Shown here: piece by piece, positions 61,659 through 64,000 of the stretch
Numbering within the stretch: position 1 is the first letter of the stretch
Layout of the letters: each line of letters starts with the position of its first letter
Made by a program: the position numbers and the translations under genes
The notes under the pieces: generated by a model
Database searches by the model: none
What the model saw: the letters and a program-made list of their open reading frames with translations, nothing else
Told to the model about the DNA's origin: nothing
DNA from: Armatimonadota bacterium
GTDB lineage: Bacteria > Armatimonadota > UBA5829 > DTJY01
Length of the DNA stretch: 64,000 nt
Reading direction: 5' to 3'
NCBI GenBank assembly: GCA_023511795.1
Contig: JAIMAU010000009.1
Location: 1-64,000, forward strand

Positions 61659-63311
61659 ATGCACCTTATCTCTGCAGTTTTTAGGTCAAACAAAGGTAGT
61701 GCGTTGATGACCAGTATTATAGTAATGATGCTGGTATCAATGCTGGGAATTTCGTATATTGCTCTCACTACTACAAACCTTGTTCGTGCCGGTCGTGATG
61801 AGCGGCGTGCCACGGCTTTCCATTTAGCTGAGGCTGGCTTAGACTACATGATAGAGAAGATAATCAGCGAGGCTCAGACAAACGGTGGTACAATTGTCGC
61901 AAAAGTGAACTACAACAGCACGCCTGTTCTGTCGGAACTTGTTAGTGGTGCAACAGGCGTTATAAATGTGGTTCCAGATGCTGGGCTGAATACATTTGCC
62001 ACGATAACCTCCAGCGCAACATATCGCGGGATTACAGAAACTATTCGCGTTAGAGTAAAAATCCGTTCGGTTGGTGTCTGGGACAACGCTATATTTGCAG
62101 GAATTGGCCAGTCAGGCAAGGGCATCAATGGAAATGTCGATATTCGCGGTTCTATCCACATCCTTGGCGATGGTGAGCCGTTCTCCGACCTTAATGGCAA
62201 CGGACGGCGGGATTCGGCTGAAACTTTTACAGATGATAATGGAAACGGAAAGTATGACGCGGGTGAGCCTTTTGTAGATACCGATGGCAATGGAATATGG
62301 AGTGATGCCGAGCCATTCCAAGATAACAACCTAAATGGCGTATATGACCAGCCGCTGACCGTAACCGACTTGGCTGGCGATTTAAGTGGGCGAGCGTTCA
62401 TAGGGAATAACTATGCTGGCATGCCAGTGCTTCTTCAATCCAAGATACCTCCACTAACTCCCGAACCAGTTGCTGGCGAGATGGTGTATACATTAAACGC
62501 GGAAGTCAGGGTCAAGCATGGCAAGATAAACCTTTCGGGCACGGCGACGGTTGGAGATCCTAATATTTTTGGAAATTCCGTTAAAGAGACCATTGACGGC
62601 ACGTACGTATCCGATGGATGGGGCGGAACCGCTGGGGCGGCGAATGTTTACTCTGATAATGGGTCTAGTCAGCGCTATGACCTTGGCGACAGGGTTTCAT
62701 TTCCAAGCTTGTTGGATCCTTATACTGATCCTAGCACTGGCATCTCTTATACTACATATGCCGACTATCTAAGAGCAAAAGCCCTCACTATACCAATAAA
62801 TAAAATAGATTCGACGGTACCAGCTTTTTCATTTTCGGATGGGACTAATTCCATTTCTTGGGATCCAATTTCAAGACGACTCAACATCACCGGAATAGTC
62901 CGCATTAATGGCAATCTGGATTTGAGCAGGAAAGATGGTTCGGTGATATTTGATGGTAAAGGAACTTTGTTTGTTGAAAATGACATTATGGTACATGGTA
63001 ACGTGCTTCCGCTAGGCACTTTCCCCACAACCTCGGCGTTAGGTTGTATTGCTGGGCGTGACATAAATTTCGCCACTGGTGTGGGCGAGTCGCAACTTTA
63101 TGCCGCAGGCGCATGGTTTGCTCAGCGTAAGATTGTGAGCGCCAAGCAAAGCCAGTTTGCAGGTACGTATGTTGCGAACTATTTTGATATGGGCACAAAT
63201 GTTCCCAACATCTACCAAGTACCTGCGTTATCAAGAAATCTACCGCCTGGCATGCCAGGTGGTGACATCCGAATAGTAACTGCGCAAATTTTGAGCTGGA
63301 GGCATTTGTAA
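61659..63311 (+). CDS. PilX-like protein with calcium-binding repeats
   Basis: The 550-residue protein has a PilX-type hydrophobic N-terminus (SNKGSALMTSIIVMMLVSML) and AGRDERRATAFHLAEAGLDY (the PilX AFxxAEAG motif). Its long extracytoplasmic part carries, at about residues 173-232, four tandem 15-residue units such as TFTDDNGNGKYDAGE and PFVDTDGNGIWSDAE with a DxDxNGNGxxD calcium-loop pattern. A beta-helix-like region follows (GNVDIRGSIHIL; GIVRINGNLDLS). It is probably a minor pilin or tip-proximal component. ATG 61659 is 30 bases after the PilW-like stop. The calcium repeats are unusual in PilX proteins. Confidence 0.85.
   Translation: MHLISAVFRSNKGSALMTSIIVMMLVSMLGISYIALTTTNLVRAGRDERRATAFHLAEAGLDYMIEKIISEAQTNGGTIVAKVNYNSTPVLSELVSGATGVINVVPDAGLNTFATITSSATYRGITETIRVRVKIRSVGVWDNAIFAGIGQSGKGINGNVDIRGSIHILGDGEPFSDLNGNGRRDSAETFTDDNGNGKYDAGEPFVDTDGNGIWSDAEPFQDNNLNGVYDQPLTVTDLAGDLSGRAFIGNNYAGMPVLLQSKIPPLTPEPVAGEMVYTLNAEVRVKHGKINLSGTATVGDPNIFGNSVKETIDGTYVSDGWGGTAGAANVYSDNGSSQRYDLGDRVSFPSLLDPYTDPSTGISYTTYADYLRAKALTIPINKIDSTVPAFSFSDGTNSISWDPISRRLNITGIVRINGNLDLSRKDGSVIFDGKGTLFVENDIMVHGNVLPLGTFPTTSALGCIAGRDINFATGVGESQLYAAGAWFAQRKIVSAKQSQFAGTYVANYFDMGTNVPNIYQVPALSRNLPPGMPGGDIRIVTAQILSWRHL
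62178..62357 (+). repeat. Four 45-bp tandem coding repeats
   Basis: Within the PilX-like gene, four consecutive 15-codon units encode DxDxNGNG-type loops with the period of 45 bases. They are degenerate in DNA but aligned in protein (GNG or LNG core at the same offset). Boundaries are approximate. Confidence 0.65.
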
Positions 63312-63381
63312 TCTTATATGGTTTGACTTTCTTGTAGCGAAGCGTAAATTCTGGTATATTTTGAGTAGCTTTAAAAACTAG

Positions 63382-63421
63382 AGACCTTTCTCCGTATAGA
63401 ACGGCGAAGGGTCTTTTCTTT
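63382..63421 (+). terminator. Terminator of the pilin operon
   Basis: The arm at 63382-63394 (AGACCTTTCTCCG) pairs with 63402-63414 (CGGCGAAGGGTCT) with one mismatch and one G-U pair and a seven-nt loop, followed by a T-rich tail (TTTTCTTTCT). It ends the pilin unit before the VanW-family gene. Confidence 0.8.
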
Positions 63422-63426
63422 CTACA

Positions 63427-64000
63427 ATGAAGTTGGCAAGGCTGAGGGTTGGGTTTTTATTCTGCTTATTTATAATCGTGCTGGCGGTATTGGGGGCGGC
63501 ATGGGCTGCACTTCAGCTTAAAAGCCAGGTAGTCTATTCTGGTGTTAGTGTTGCAGGATTAGATTTAGGTGGTTGCACGGTCCAGCAGGCACGAGATGCA
63601 CTTTCTCGGAGGAGTGAAGAGATTGTCTCAGCAAGGCTGGTGCTTGCGTTTAAAGACCTAGAAAGGACTGCCACCATTGGTGAACTAGGTGGTAGGTTGG
63701 ATGTTGATGCATGCGTCCGGGCGGCCCTTGCAGTTGGAAGACGCGGGAACATAATTCAGCGACTCAAAGAAATAATTTCTGCTGGACATAAAGGCAGAGA
63801 TTTGCCCCTTGTCTTTGCTTTTGATGATGCAGTGCTCTTATCTTACCTTACCCCCATCGCTAGAAGAATTAACCGTCCACCGGTAGATGCTAGACTCAGC
63901 CTCAATTCAGGTTCGGTGCGAGTGGTACCAGAACAGCCAGGCTTGCGTCTAAACTTGGCGGAAAATGCATCTCATATCAAAAAAGGGGTAAATTCCGGCG
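63427..64000 (+). CDS. VanW-family protein, N-terminal part (cut by window end)
   Basis: An open frame from ATG 63427 runs to the window end without a stop (191 codons visible). It has a signal-anchor (FLFCLFIIVLAVLGAAWAA) and a region with VYSGVSVAGLDLGGCTVQQA, the usual start of the first peptidoglycan-binding-like (PG_binding_4) domain in VanW/YoaR proteins. The VanW domain itself would lie further on. The family is associated with the cell wall and of unclear activity. It starts six bases after the pilin operon terminator tail. Confidence 0.72.
   Translation, partial: MKLARLRVGFLFCLFIIVLAVLGAAWAALQLKSQVVYSGVSVAGLDLGGCTVQQARDALSRRSEEIVSARLVLAFKDLERTATIGELGGRLDVDACVRAALAVGRRGNIIQRLKEIISAGHKGRDLPLVFAFDDAVLLSYLTPIARRINRPPVDARLSLNSGSVRVVPEQPGLRLNLAENASHIKKGVNSG

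Noticed and set aside
62178-62357. 45-bp repeats as a CRISPR array
   Set aside because: They have no spacers and encode a continuous calcium-loop repeat in frame.
1-64000. tRNA, rRNA, transposase or phage genes
   Set aside because: No T-loop/CCA-like tRNA pattern outside genes, no rRNA-like stretch and no integrase or transposase motif was seen.

Overview
The window is 64 kb of bacterial chromosome of roughly average GC, with a very AT-rich patch at about 60-175. It is gene-dense, and I saw no rRNA, tRNA, CRISPR, transposase or prophage signal. Several features point to a diderm lineage of the Terrabacteria type, most likely Armatimonadota: a prepilin with an H-X-DG C-terminal motif and [10 protein letters not shown] stretch, an outer-membrane-type barrel carrying an SLH domain, a DUF6785-type membrane protein, and large secreted proteins with FN3 and golvesin-like modules. 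That placement is an inference from protein style, not from a marker gene.

Region 1 (0.3-16.8 kb, all +) is a surface polysaccharide locus. It holds a hypothetical ParB-like protein, a methyltransferase, a Wzx-type flippase, five glycosyltransferases (4 GT4/GT1-like, 1 GT2), an O-antigen ligase/polymerase, a dTDP-sugar epimerase-like cupin, RfbB, and a heptose activation set (HddA-like kinase, GmhA, GmhB, and a second HddA-like kinase). It also encodes a Wzi-family barrel with an N-terminal SLH domain. Genes are tightly packed, often with ATGA or TAATG overlaps. RfbA, RfbD and HddC are not in the window.

Region 2 (16.9-27.7 kb) is mixed. It contains a CHASE2 protein without an output domain, a DUF1559-type prepilin with its own promoter and long leader, an LCP ligase, a metallophosphoesterase, an OGG1-type 8-oxoguanine glycosylase, a copper-amine-oxidase-N-like protein, a coupled nucleotidyltransferase / adenosine deaminase / sugar isomerase trio, and transketolase.

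Region 3 (27.9-43.8 kb) has a secreted subtilase, a glycoside-hydrolase-like protein coupled to ribokinase, a parvulin-type foldase, a Gfo/Idh/MocA oxidoreductase, a secreted Ig-fold protein, TatC overlapping an MrfA-like DUF1998 helicase, small membrane proteins and a small secreted barrel-like protein.

Region 4 (44.0-59.5 kb) has a 1579-residue modular cell-wall amidase, a DRE-TIM aldolase followed by a U32-like cysteine-rich protein, an unknown protein, a rhomboid with a TPR-like tail, a hexose-6-phosphate mutarotase, the TldD/PmbA protease pair and a DUF6785 membrane protein.

Region 5 (59.8-63.4 kb) is a minor and major pilin operon: two PilA-like pilins, PilV-, PilW- and PilX-like proteins, the last with four 15-residue calcium-binding-type repeats. 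The window ends inside a VanW-family gene. Rho-independent terminators are clear at many operon ends and help define the transcription units. The strongest candidates for something new are the SLH-Wzi capsule barrel with its double heptokinase module, the calcium-repeat PilX, and the attenuated pilin operon.
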